From assembly GCF_009696265.1 (NCBI RefSeq), contig NZ_VUMH01000002.1, positions 248,001 to 312,000 on the forward strand: a DNA stretch of 64,000 nt, read 5' to 3'. Both the position numbers and the translations under genes were made by a program. The stretch comes from Desulfovibrio porci (GTDB lineage: Bacteria > Desulfobacterota > Desulfovibrionia > Desulfovibrionales > Desulfovibrionaceae). The notes beneath the pieces were generated by a model. It was given only the letters and a program-made list of their open reading frames with translations. It ran no database searches and was not told where the DNA came from. This document shows positions 7,922-16,268 of this stretch, piece after piece; position 1 is the first letter of the stretch, and the number at the start of each line of letters is the position of its first letter.

Positions 7922-7949
7922 AAGCCGCGCCGGAATTCCGGCGCGGCTT
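7922..7949 (-). terminator. Terminator after cydB
   Basis: A perfect palindrome, arms AAGCCGCGCCGG and CCGGCGCGGCTT around AATT. On the minus strand it runs into TTTTTAC, so it ends the cydAB message. Confidence 0.8.
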
Positions 7950-7976
7950 GCTGAAGAACAGGGCACAGCCCGGCAA

Positions 7977-8999
7977 TTAATACGCGTGGTCGTCCAGATC
8001 TTTGGCCGTCACCGGATGCGAGAAGAGGCGGTACATCCAGAACTGGTAAATGAGCACAATGGGCACCATGACCAGGGCCACGCCCAGCATGATCTTCAGG
8101 GTCAGCTGGCTGGAAGAGCCGTTGAAGGCCGTCACCGTGGCGGCGGGATCCAGCGAGGAGATGATCATGCCGGGGAACATGCCCATGACGCCGAAGAAGG
8201 TCACGCCGATGATGAACAGGGCGCTGCAGCCCCAGGCCAGCCAGAGTTTGCCCTTGCTGAGCATGCAGCGCGCGCCCAGCAGACCGGCCAGGGCCAGCAG
8301 GGGCAGGATGAAGAGGACCGGCATGGCCAGATAGTTGTCGTACAGCTTGGTGTAGAAGGCGGTCAGAATCAGGAAGGCCACCAGCAGCGCCAGCATGATG
8401 GGCCAGACGAAGGTGGCCGCGGCCAGGGCGCGGGTCTGCAGATCGCCCTCGCTTTTGATGGACAGCCAGATGGCCCCGTGCAGCACGAACATGCAGAGGA
8501 AGAACACGCCCCCGGCCAGGCCGTAGAGGTTCAGCAGCCCGAGCAGGCTGCCGTGGTAGACGCCCTGGGCGTCCACCGGAATGCCCATGAACAGGTTGGC
8601 GAAGGCCACGCCCAGCAGGATGCAGGGCGCCAGGTTGGCCACAAAGTGCACGCCGTCCCAGAGGGAACGCCAGGCGTCGCTTTCCACCTTGTTGCGGAAT
8701 TCAAAGGACACGGCGCGGAAGATCAGGGCGAAGAGCAGGATGAGCAGGGGCGCATACAGCGCGCTGAACATCACCGCGTACGCCTTGGGAAAAGCCGCGA
8801 AGGTCACGCCGCCGGCCGAGATCAGCCAGACTTCGTTGCCGTCCCAGAAGGGCCCGGCAGCGTTGTACATGAAGCGGCGCTCCTGTTCGGTTTTGCCGAG
8901 GAAGGGCAGCAGGGTGCCCAGCCCCAGGTCAAAACCGTCCAACACAAAATATACGGCCCAGAGCAGGGTCCAGAGCACGAACCAGATGGTTTCCAACAT
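7977..8999 (-). CDS. cydB: Cytochrome bd quinol oxidase subunit II
   Basis: A 340-residue membrane protein with about eight to nine transmembrane helices. The N-terminal block (LWTLLWAVYFVLDGFDLGLGTLLPFLGK) and the WDGNEVWLI segment are diagnostic for CydB. With CydA it forms the inner-membrane bd oxidase, which oxidises quinol and reduces oxygen to water without pumping protons. In an anaerobic sulfate reducer this normally serves oxygen removal and protection. It follows cydA with three bases between the genes and is followed by a strong terminator, so cydAB is a compact operon. Confidence 0.95.
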   Translation of the reverse strand: MLETIWFVLWTLLWAVYFVLDGFDLGLGTLLPFLGKTEQERRFMYNAAGPFWDGNEVWLISAGGVTFAAFPKAYAVMFSALYAPLLILLFALIFRAVSFEFRNKVESDAWRSLWDGVHFVANLAPCILLGVAFANLFMGIPVDAQGVYHGSLLGLLNLYGLAGGVFFLCMFVLHGAIWLSIKSEGDLQTRALAAATFVWPIMLALLVAFLILTAFYTKLYDNYLAMPVLFILPLLALAGLLGARCMLSKGKLWLAWGCSALFIIGVTFFGVMGMFPGMIISSLDPAATVTAFNGSSSQLTLKIMLGVALVMVPIVLIYQFWMYRLFSHPVTAKDLDDHAY

Positions 9000-9002
9000 G
9001 AC

Positions 9003-10319
9003 TTATGCCTCCTGGGCGTCGGGGCCCTTGAGCGCGTATTTGCGCAGCAGATAGATATCCAGAATGCCCAGCACCGAGTAGACCACGATGAAAGCCCCCA
9101 GCGAAATGGCCACGCTGCTCGTCGGCACCGGGGAAACAGCGTCGGTGGTACGCATCAGACCGTGGACGATCCAGGGCTGGCGGCCGATTTCAGCCACGGC
9201 CCAGCCCAGCATCAGACCGATGTACGGCAGGGGGATGTTCCAGACCAGGGCCTTGAGCAGGCCGGAGCAGGGCATCTCGCGCTTGCGCTGGAGGGTGGCC
9301 CCCAGGGCCAGCAGGATGAAGAGCATGCCCAGCGCCACCATGCCCCGGAAGGACCAGAACACGGGCGAAACCGGCGGGCGGTCTTCCTTGGGGAAGTCCT
9401 TGAGGCCCTTGACTTCCGCGTCGGTGTGCTCGTAGGCGATCCAGCTCAGCAGGCCGGGGATGCCCAGCGCTTCCACGCTGTTGCGTTCGTTTTCCGGATC
9501 AGGCCAGACCAGCAGATAGAAGGGCACGTCCCGGGCGGTTTCCCAGTGGGATTCCATGGCCGCCAGCTTGGCGGGCTGGTGCTCGGCCACGGCCTTGCCC
9601 TGCTGGTCGCCGCTCAGGGCCAGGATCAGAGTGAGGGCCAGGGTGTAGGGCGCGACCATCCGGAAGGAGCGGCGGAAGAACTCGGTATTGCTCTTGCGCA
9701 GCAGATGCCAGGCCGAGACGCCCAGCACGAAGAAGCCGCCCACGGCCCAGGAGGCCAGCACGGTGTGGGCGTACATGCCCCAGGCATAGCCGTTGAAGAC
9801 CACGTCCCAGAAGTTGGAAAGCTCGGTCCGTCCGGCGGCCTCGTTGATCACATAGCCCACGGGGTGCTGCATGAAGCCGTTGGCCAGGATAATCCAGAGC
9901 GCGGAGAGGTTGCCCGCGATGGCCACCAGCCAGATACAGGCGCAGTGGGCCTTTTTGCCCAGCTTGTTCCAGCCGAAATGCCAGACGGCCAGGAAGGTGG
10001 ATTCCAGGAAGAAGGCCACCGTGGCTTCAATGGCCAGCAGCGAGCCGAAAATGTCGCCCACATACTCGGAGTAGCGGGACCAGTTGGTGCCGAACTGGAA
10101 TTCCAGGGTGATGCCGGTCACCACGCCCAGAGTAAAGTTGATGAGAAAAAGTTTGCCCCAGAATTTGGCATGGCGTTTCCAGATCTCATCCCCGGTGCGC
10201 ACATAGCGTGTCTCCATCCAGGCGAGAATCACGGAAAGCCCCAAAGTGAGCGGAACGAAAATAAAATGGAAAAAAACGGCTACAGCAAATTGCAGCCGTG
10301 AAAGCATCACGACGTCCAT
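9003..10319 (-). CDS. cydA: Cytochrome bd quinol oxidase subunit I
   Basis: A 438-residue subunit carrying hemes b558, b595 and d. The N-terminus MLSRLQFAVAVFFHFIFVPLTLG holds the conserved His ligand region; GFMQHPVGYVI and the W-rich ends of the helices also match the family. At 438 residues this is the short Q-loop form. A perfect ribosome site (AAGGAGG) lies just before the ATG. Transcribed with cydB from a promoter at 10346-10374. No cydX-like small gene was found downstream with confidence. Confidence 0.95.
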   Translation of the reverse strand: MDVVMLSRLQFAVAVFFHFIFVPLTLGLSVILAWMETRYVRTGDEIWKRHAKFWGKLFLINFTLGVVTGITLEFQFGTNWSRYSEYVGDIFGSLLAIEATVAFFLESTFLAVWHFGWNKLGKKAHCACIWLVAIAGNLSALWIILANGFMQHPVGYVINEAAGRTELSNFWDVVFNGYAWGMYAHTVLASWAVGGFFVLGVSAWHLLRKSNTEFFRRSFRMVAPYTLALTLILALSGDQQGKAVAEHQPAKLAAMESHWETARDVPFYLLVWPDPENERNSVEALGIPGLLSWIAYEHTDAEVKGLKDFPKEDRPPVSPVFWSFRGMVALGMLFILLALGATLQRKREMPCSGLLKALVWNIPLPYIGLMLGWAVAEIGRQPWIVHGLMRTTDAVSPVPTSSVAISLGAFIVVYSVLGILDIYLLRKYALKGPDAQEA

Positions 10320-10345
10320 AAGCCCTCCTTACGACTTCTTTTAGC

Positions 10346-10374
10346 CAGATAGCGTGATACCGCTTAAAAGGCAA
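10346..10374 (-). promoter_or_regulatory. Promoter of cydAB
   Basis: Minus-strand TTGCCT (10374-10369), 17 bases, TATCTG (10351-10346). The small inverted repeat AGCG-N6-CGCT (10351-10364) overlaps the spacer and could bind a regulator. Confidence 0.4.
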
Positions 10375-10398
10375 GGAGTTACCAATATCGGTTTGCCC

Positions 10399-10426
10399 TT
10401 GACGCGGGGCGGACCGGTCTTATTTT
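10399..10426 (+). promoter_or_regulatory. Promoter of htpG
   Basis: TTGACG (10399-10404), a 16-base spacer and TATTTT (10421-10426), followed by an A/T-rich start region and AGGAGG (10443-10448). No heat-shock-type (CIRCE or sigma-32) element was seen. Confidence 0.5.
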
Positions 10427-10454
10427 AAAAATAATTTTTTTCAGGAGGTTCGTC

Positions 10455-12431
10455 ATGGCCGAAGCCGGCAAAAAGACCCGCCAATTCCGCGCCGAAGTGC
10501 GCAAGGTGCTGCATATTCTTACCAATTCCCTGTACACCAACCGGGAAATTTTTCTGCGTGAGCTTATTTCCAACGCCTCGGACGCCCTGGACAAGCTGCG
10601 CTTCCGCGTCAACCGGGGCGAAAGCCCGCGCGAGCCGGATCTGCCCCTGGAAATCAGGATCAGCATCGACAAGGACGCCAAAACCCTGATCATCGCCGAC
10701 ACCGGCCTGGGCATGACCGCCGGGGAGCTGGCCGAAAATCTGGGCACCATCGCCAAGTCCGGCTCCGAGGAGTTTCTGGCCGGTCTGGCCGCCGAATCCC
10801 GCTCCGGCAAGGAAAAGAGCGACGGCAAAGACGGCGGCGCGGCGGATGGCGAAGCCGCGGCGGCCGACGCGGCCAACATCATCGGGCGTTTCGGCGTGGG
10901 TTTTTACTCGGTCTTCATGGTGGCCGACAGGGTGGAAGTGACCTCGCGCCCGGCTTTTGAAAAGGACGCCCAGGCCCATGTCTGGATCAGCGACGGCCTG
11001 GGTTCGTACAGTGTGGAGCCCTTTGACGCCGAAGAACCCAAACGCGGCACCGTGGTCAAGGCCCATCTCAAGGACGACGCCGTGGAATTTCTGGAAAAAT
11101 TCCGGGTGGAGTCGGCCATCCGCAAACATTCGGCCTTTGTGCCCTTCCCGGTGTTTGTGGACGGCGAGCGCGTCAACACCCAGCCCGCGCTCTGGCGTGA
11201 GCCCAAGTCCTCCGTGACCAAGGAGCAGTACGACGATTTCTACAAGGCCCTGAGCTATGACGCCAAGGCTCCCCTGGACGTGCAGCATATCGCCGTGGAC
11301 GCGCCCGTGCAGTTCAACGCCCTGCTGTACATCCCGGATTCCGGCCAGGACTTTTTCGGCGCGGACCGCGACTTCTGGGGCCTGGATCTCTATGCCCGGC
11401 GCGTGCTTATCCAGCACCGCAACAAGGAGCTGATCCCCGAATACCTGGCCTTCCTCAAGGGCGTGGTGGACACCGAAGACCTGCCCCTGAACATCTCGCG
11501 CGAAACGCTTCAGGAAAACGTGCTCCTGCGCAAGATCAATCAGGTCATTGTCAAGCAGACCCTGAGCCATCTGGAAAAAATGGCCAAGGATGATGCGGAG
11601 AAGTACAAGCGCTTCTGGCAGTTGCACGGCAAGATCTTCAAGCTGGGCTATCATGACTTCCCCAACCGGGAGCGGGTCAGCGCCCTGCTGCGCTTCAATT
11701 CCTCCACCCTGCCCGACGCCGACGCCCTGACCAGCCTGGACGAATATATGGCCCGCGCGCCCGAAGGCCAGAAGACCTTCTGGTACGTGGCCGCGCCCAA
11801 CCGCGAGGCCGCGCGGCTCAATCCGCACATGGAGCTTTTCCGCAAGAAGGGCATTGAGGTGCTTTACCTTTTTGAACCCGTGGACGAGTTCGTCATGGAA
11901 GGGCTGGGCAAATATAAGGAATGGGACTTCAAGGCCGCTGAAAACGCGGCCGACGACGCCCTGGCCTCTTTCGCGGACAAGGAAAAGCCGGAAAAAGAGG
12001 CCGCCGCGCCGCTCTCCGAGGAGGACAATACTTCCTTTGACAAGCTGCTGGCCCGGATGAAGGAAATTCTGGGCGACAAGGTGACGGAAGTGCGCGTGTC
12101 GCACCGCCTGGCCGACAGTCCGGCGGTGCTGGTTTCGCCCGACGGCGGCATGAGCTCGTCCATGGAAAAACTGCTCAAGGTCATGCAGAAGGACGACTCC
12201 CTGCCGGTCAAGGTGCTGGAGGTCAACCGGGATCATCCCCTGCTGCGCAACATGCTGCGCATGTTCAAGGCTGACGGGCAGGACCGGATCCTGGCGGAAA
12301 TGACCCGGAGCCTTTTTGACGCCAGCCTGCTGCTGGACGGCTACCTCAAGGACCCGCAGGCCTTGGCCGCGCGCACCAATGAACTGCTGGCCGAAGCGGC
12401 GGCCTGGTATACGGAAGTCAGGAAAATATAA
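10455..12431 (+). CDS. htpG: Hsp90 chaperone HtpG
   Basis: A 658-residue cytoplasmic ATP-dependent chaperone. The N-terminal GHKL ATPase domain has REIFLRELISNASDALDK (with the catalytic Glu and Asn), DTGLGM and GRFGVGFYSVFM. The middle domain has FGADRDFWGLDLYARRV and the catalytic-loop NISRETLQE; the C-terminal dimerisation domain ends the protein. The lid region carries a longer than usual insert rich in Ala, Gly, Asp and Lys (roughly residues 115-137), a lineage-type variation. AGGAGG lies just upstream. Single gene with its own promoter. Confidence 0.97.
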   Translation: MAEAGKKTRQFRAEVRKVLHILTNSLYTNREIFLRELISNASDALDKLRFRVNRGESPREPDLPLEIRISIDKDAKTLIIADTGLGMTAGELAENLGTIAKSGSEEFLAGLAAESRSGKEKSDGKDGGAADGEAAAADAANIIGRFGVGFYSVFMVADRVEVTSRPAFEKDAQAHVWISDGLGSYSVEPFDAEEPKRGTVVKAHLKDDAVEFLEKFRVESAIRKHSAFVPFPVFVDGERVNTQPALWREPKSSVTKEQYDDFYKALSYDAKAPLDVQHIAVDAPVQFNALLYIPDSGQDFFGADRDFWGLDLYARRVLIQHRNKELIPEYLAFLKGVVDTEDLPLNISRETLQENVLLRKINQVIVKQTLSHLEKMAKDDAEKYKRFWQLHGKIFKLGYHDFPNRERVSALLRFNSSTLPDADALTSLDEYMARAPEGQKTFWYVAAPNREAARLNPHMELFRKKGIEVLYLFEPVDEFVMEGLGKYKEWDFKAAENAADDALASFADKEKPEKEAAAPLSEEDNTSFDKLLARMKEILGDKVTEVRVSHRLADSPAVLVSPDGGMSSSMEKLLKVMQKDDSLPVKVLEVNRDHPLLRNMLRMFKADGQDRILAEMTRSLFDASLLLDGYLKDPQALAARTNELLAEAAAWYTEVRKI

Positions 12432-12464
12432 AGACGTTTTTTTGAAAAAAAACGCTGTCAGACA

Positions 12465-12501
12465 AGCGCCGCCGCCCCTGGAACCCACGGGCGGCGGCGC
12501 T
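12465..12501. terminator. GC-rich hairpin between htpG and apt
   Basis: Thirteen-base stem AGCGCCGCCGCCC (12465-12477) with GGGCGGCGGCGCT (12489-12501). There is no immediate T-tract on the plus strand; on the minus strand a T8 run follows after some 12 bases. It could end both convergent messages. Confidence 0.45.
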
Positions 12502-12596
12502 GTGTCATCAGTACGCCCGGATCGGTAACGATACAGAGAGCCTGAAGCCGGCGCGTTCTTCCTTTCTTTGGCTGTCCCGAAATCCGGTGCCGCGTT

Positions 12597-13108
12597 CTAG
12601 ACGTGCAGCACGGTGAAAAACGGCACGCCTTCCAGCGCCTTGCGCCCGCCCATGGCGTCAAGCTCCAGCAGCACGGCGCAGCCCGCGACGGAGGCTCCCA
12701 GCCGCCGGACAAGGCTCATGGTCGCCGCCGCCGTTCCTCCGGTGGCCAGAACGTCATCCACGATCAGCGCTCTGTCCCGCGGGGTCAGGGCGTCCGTATG
12801 CATATTCAGCGTGGCGGAGCCGTATTCCAGATCATAGGACGCGGAAATGGTCTTGTATGGGAGTTTGCCGGGTTTGCGCACGGGCACAAGCCCCACGCCC
12901 AGACGTTGCGCAAGCGGCGCGGCAAAAAGAAAGCCGCGCGCGTCCACCGTCGCCACGACGGTCGGCTGCCACGGCAGCGCCGCCTCGTACATGAGGTCGG
13001 TCACATGGCGAAATGCCGCCCCGGACTTCAGCAGGGGCGTGATTCGTAAAAAAGGATGCCCGGCTTGGGGGTATCGGGCACGGTGCGGATAAGCGATGCG
13101 ATGTCCAT
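12597..13108 (-). pseudogene. apt: Adenine phosphoribosyltransferase, disrupted by a one-base deletion
   Basis: Apt makes AMP from adenine and PRPP. The first 20 codons from the ATG at 13108 give the normal family start (MDIASLIRTVPDTPKPGILF), but the frame then runs to a stop after YESRPC. The conserved continuation ITPLLKSGAAFRHVTDLM is present in the next frame. Adding one base near 13043/13044 (GA-ATC to a GAC-ATC type codon) restores a 170-residue protein, the usual Apt length. The rest is intact, with the PRPP loop VDDVLATGGTA. Either the strain lost the gene recently, or this is a base-call error. A truncated product could start at 13004 but would lack conserved N-terminal residues. 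It lies 30 bases after the membrane-protein gene and is probably in its operon. Confidence 0.8.
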
Positions 13109-13138
13109 AATGGGGGAGCTTCGGCGGGCCGCACGGCG

Positions 13139-13708
13139 TCAGGCCGCATGGTGGCGGTTATCGTGCAGGGGATGAAAGGAAAGGGGCCGGTATACGGAAA
13201 TCAGGCACATGGAAAGAATGATGGCCAATTGCAACGCGCCCTCCCACATGCTTTCCGGCAGAATGCAGGCGCGCACGAAACGCAGTGGCCCGTCCAGGCC
13301 CAGAGGAACGAGCCGCGCAATGAGGTCGTCGCCCCACGGCCCCCAGAACATGGTTCCCCAGAAGCCCGCGCAGAGGCTGATCAGCCATTTGTAGCCGATC
13401 CAGGCGAATTTGAAGAAACCAATGGCCGTGCAGCTGGAGTAGAACAGGCCCGTCAGCAAACAGCCCGCCAGCCCCGGCATGACCACCCAGGTGTCCACAA
13501 AATGCAGACATACGGCTACTTGCGCGGCAAATTCCGGGTCGGCCGACGACAGCCGCAGAAAGCTGAGCGCCTGCATGGAAAGCGCGCCGCCGGCCCAGGC
13601 CGTGGCCGCGAGCAGATGCAGGGCCTTCATGCCCTTGATGACAATATTGTCGCGCGCGCTGAGTCCTTTGCCCAGTGTGCCGTAGTTCCTCACCATTTCG
13701 TTCAGCAT
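13139..13708 (-). CDS. Small integral membrane protein, possibly DUF2269-like
   Basis: A 189-residue inner-membrane protein with about four hydrophobic segments. The block IKGMKALHLLAATAWAGGALSMQ resembles the first helix of DUF2269-type and related small membrane proteins; a second helix has TWVVMPGLAGCLLTGLFYS. A His near the start of helix 1 is compatible with heme or metal binding, but this is speculative. The ATG at 13708 has GGAG at proper distance. An in-frame ATG at 13789, just after the likely transcription start, would add 27 charged residues and cannot be excluded. Driven by a very good promoter at 13811-13838, and probably co-transcribed with apt. Confidence 0.65.
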   Translation of the reverse strand: MLNEMVRNYGTLGKGLSARDNIVIKGMKALHLLAATAWAGGALSMQALSFLRLSSADPEFAAQVAVCLHFVDTWVVMPGLAGCLLTGLFYSSCTAIGFFKFAWIGYKWLISLCAGFWGTMFWGPWGDDLIARLVPLGLDGPLRFVRACILPESMWEGALQLAIILSMCLISVYRPLSFHPLHDNRHHAA

Positions 13709-13810
13709 AACTCTGCTCCACAGACGGGAAGCCCCAAAAAAGCGGGCTTTGCCGTTGCTTCTGAATACGTCCCTTGCGCGCTCGTCCATGCCGTTTGTCC
13801 GAAAGTTTTC

Positions 13811-13838
13811 ATTATAAACTTTTTTTGTTCGTCGGCAA
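13811..13838 (-). promoter_or_regulatory. Strong sigma-70 promoter of the membrane-protein/apt operon
   Basis: Minus-strand TTGCCG (13838-13833), 16 bases, and a perfect TATAAT (13816-13811). The palindrome at 13846-13861 lies directly upstream of the -35 box. Confidence 0.6.
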
Positions 13839-13845
13839 GTTTTGC

Positions 13846-13861
13846 TTGTTTGCCCAAACAA
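13846..13861. promoter_or_regulatory. Palindromic operator candidate TTGTTTG-CC-CAAACAA
   Basis: Perfect seven-base arms around two bases, eight bases upstream of the -35 box of the leftward promoter. The same half-site (TGTTTG/CAAACA) recurs in the palindrome at 14015-14040 in the same intergenic region. Confidence 0.45.
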
Positions 13862-14014
13862 TGCCGCGGGGTATGAGGAAAGACGGAAGAGCGCGGGACG
13901 CGGAAGGCGGCGTTGCAGCAAAATGACGCCGCCGCGCGGGGTTATGCTGAAGAGCGGGTGGCTTCAAGGTGCGCTGACGCCACAGGCTCTGAAAAGGGGA
14001 GGACCCTCTCCTGG

Positions 14015-14040
14015 GTACTGTTTGATTGTTCAAACAATAC
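14015..14040. promoter_or_regulatory. Second palindromic operator candidate before the AEC transporter
   Basis: Arms GTACTGTTTGA and TCAAACAATAC around TTGT, one mismatch. It shares the TGTTTG/CAAACA half-sites with 13846-13861, though with wider central spacing (6 rather than 2 bases). It lies 110 bases before the transporter start, so one regulator may control both divergent units. The rest of 13839-14149 holds no gene I can support. Confidence 0.45.
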
Positions 14041-14149
14041 TTGCTGGACAAGCTTTTCCTCCAGGTCCATGATCACTCCCGTCGTCCGGCTGCCACGTGT
14101 TGCGGCAGCGGCGGGAATGCGTCCGTCAGGCGACGCGGGGGAGGGGGTC

Positions 14150-15130
14150 ATGCTGGAAGCCTTGTTCGCGGTTGTTCCCATTTTTCTGATTATCGGCATG
14201 GGCGTGCTGTTGCGCGCGCGGGACGTGCTGCCCGAGAGCGCCGGCGCGGCCTTGGGCGTCTATGTGCTCAAACTGGCCCTGCCGCTGCTGATTCTGCATA
14301 TTCTGGCCGGAGCGCATCCTCGCGATCTGACCCACGGCGGCTTCTGGCTCGGCCTGATCGGTTCGCAGCTGATCGTTTTCGCTCTGGGCTACTGGGGCGA
14401 CCGCCTCGTCTGCCGTCGCGGCACAGGCCCGGCCGTGATCTCGGCGCTCAGTTGCAGCGCCTGCAATACGGCTTTTGTGGGCCTGCCCATTGTGACCAAT
14501 CTGCTGCCCGGCAATCAGGAGGCCCTGCTCATCGCGGGTCTGGCCACCCTGACGCCCAATATCGTGATGATCATGGGCCAGGCCCGGCTGGACATGCTGG
14601 CAGGCGCGGCGGCCTGGGGCGACGGTTCCCGTTCCGGATTCATGGCTCTGCTGCGGCTTTTCGTGCTGGGCAATCCCATCCTGCTGGGAACCCTGGCGGG
14701 CGCGGCCCTGTCCCTGTCCGGCCTGGGACTCTGGGCGCCGCTCGACCGCACCATCAGTCTGGTGGGCTATACGGCGGCCCCCTGCATGTTGCTGGCCTTG
14801 GGCCTGGACCTGCGACAGAAACTGGCCTTGGCCCTGCGCCGGGCCGAGGGGCACGCGGCGTTGCGTCAGGTCTGGCTGATTTCCTGCAAGCTGTTGCTGC
14901 ACCCCTTGCTCTGTTGGGGCATTATGTGGCTGCTGGGCATTTCCGGGGCTTGGCTGGCCATCGGCGTGATCATGAGCGGCACGGGCACGGCTCTGGTGGC
15001 TACGGTGCTGGCCGAAGTCTACAGCGCCGTGCCCGAGGAGGCCGCACTCACGGCTGTGCTCTCTAACGGCCTGAGCATGTTCACGTTGACCGGTTTTGTC
15101 TGGCTGTTCATGCGGCTGGGGATGATCTGA
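14150..15130 (+). CDS. AEC-family transporter (auxin efflux carrier type permease)
   Basis: A 326-residue inner-membrane carrier with about ten helices in two repeats, as in the AEC/BASS group. The start MLEALFAVVPIFLIIGMGVLLRA and the mid-protein NTAFVGLPIV motif are typical. Bacterial AEC members transport malate, malonate or other dicarboxylates and some export metabolites; the substrate here is unknown. The ATG at 14150 has a strong GGAGGG just upstream; the longer frame has no support. Preceded by an operator-like palindrome, and followed by a GC-rich hairpin with a T-run at 15186-15215. Confidence 0.82.
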   Translation: MLEALFAVVPIFLIIGMGVLLRARDVLPESAGAALGVYVLKLALPLLILHILAGAHPRDLTHGGFWLGLIGSQLIVFALGYWGDRLVCRRGTGPAVISALSCSACNTAFVGLPIVTNLLPGNQEALLIAGLATLTPNIVMIMGQARLDMLAGAAAWGDGSRSGFMALLRLFVLGNPILLGTLAGAALSLSGLGLWAPLDRTISLVGYTAAPCMLLALGLDLRQKLALALRRAEGHAALRQVWLISCKLLLHPLLCWGIMWLLGISGAWLAIGVIMSGTGTALVATVLAEVYSAVPEEAALTAVLSNGLSMFTLTGFVWLFMRLGMI

Positions 15131-15185
15131 AGCGCTGAAAAAAACTGTACCCCCCTTTTTTTGAGGTAACTGCGGCCGACAGTGC

Positions 15186-15215
15186 GCCGCGCTTCTGAAA
15201 AAGCGGCCTGTTTTT
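15186..15215 (+). terminator. Probable terminator after the AEC transporter
   Basis: GCCGC (15186-15190) pairs with GCGGC (15203-15207) plus two inner A-T pairs after a bulge, then TTTTT at 15211-15215. It lies 55 bases after the stop codon. Confidence 0.4.
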
Positions 15216-15259
15216 CCAGCTTCACACATCCATATTCTGCGGAATGCCGGGAGAACTGC

Positions 15260-16252
15260 ATGAACCTATCTGGCCTGACTCTGCGTGAACTGGTGGACAA
15301 TTCCCGGGCCGTACAGCGAACTGTTCCGGCTCTATGCGGACAGCTGTGTTTATCCCTCCGACCGGGCCGGATGGGATGCCGTGCTCTCCATGGAGGCGCT
15401 ACGCGGCATGGCCGCCTCCGGCTGTCGGGAAAAAAAGTTTGAGATGCGTTTCCGCAACGGCCTGTTCGGCTTTGAATGGCATGAGGCCTGTCTCAGTCTG
15501 CTGACGGACGCGCGCGGCGAGCCGGACCGCGTCCTGCTGCTCAGCCGCAATGTCAACGAGCTCCGGCGCACAGAGATCGTGGAGGCCGCGGTGCGCGCTG
15601 AATACGATTATGTGGACGGCATTGAAACCGCCCGGTTGATTCGGGCCTGTGTGGGGCCGCAGGTGACGATCATCACTGATTTCGGCCTATGACTGGACGG
15701 AGTATGAAGAGGCGGCCCTGAGCGCGGGGGTGGACGGTTTTATCTGCAAGCCGCTGATGAAGTCCAATCTTTTGCATATCCTGAAAGAATGCATGGCCAA
15801 AACGCACCATCAGCAGGAAAGGGATCTTCCGGCCGTCGTGGCGGCATATGACTTCAGCGGCAGGCGTTTTCTGCTGGTGGATGACAACGCCTTGAATCGC
15901 GAGATAGCCGTGGCGCTTCTGACTGAGGTCGGCGGCGTTGTGGACGAGGCCGAGGACGGTCGCCAGACCGTGGAAATTTTCGCGGCCGCGCCGGAAGGCC
16001 TTTACGACATGATTTTCATGGACATGCAGAATGCCGGTGATGGACGGGCTGGAAGCCACCCGGCGCATCCGCGCCCTGGGCCGCGCCGACGGGCGGGGCG
16101 TCCCCATTGTGGCCATGTCCGCCGCCGTCCTGAATGAAGACGTCCGTTCCTGTCATGAGGCGGGCATGTCGGCCCATCTCGCCAAACCCGTGGATCTGGC
16201 GCGGATGTACAGGCTGACCGACAGGCTCATGCGCCGGAAGCGGGACGCCTGA
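15260..16252 (+). pseudogene. Broken hybrid sensor histidine kinase / response regulator
   Basis: The pieces of a hybrid kinase follow each other on one strand but no frame joins them. From the ATG at 15260 (good GGGAG site) comes MNLSGLTLRELVDNSR, then a frameshift near 15300-15312, then a sensor-like segment (YSELFRLYADSCVYPSDRAGWD). The chain then jumps at about 15607 from a sensor linker to the end of a receiver domain (DGIETARLIRACVGPQVTIIT), so the dimerisation and ATPase domains are deleted. About seven extra bases near 15681-15688 break the frame again before YDWTEYEEAALSAGVDGFICKP. A second receiver (FLLVDDNALNREIAVALL) is broken at about 16030 by one extra A in MDMQ-MPVMDG and ends in LAKPVDLARM. 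With at least four lesions it is a dead gene, not a sequencing slip. Confidence 0.82.
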
Positions 16253-16268
16253 TTCCGACGCCGGGGGC

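Noticed and set aside
7986-10301. Long open frame (771 codons) on the plus strand
   Set aside because: It lies antisense to cydB and cydA, which have clear family motifs. Its composition (His, Gln, Gly, Glu, Ala) is the usual shadow of a high-GC gene on the opposite strand.
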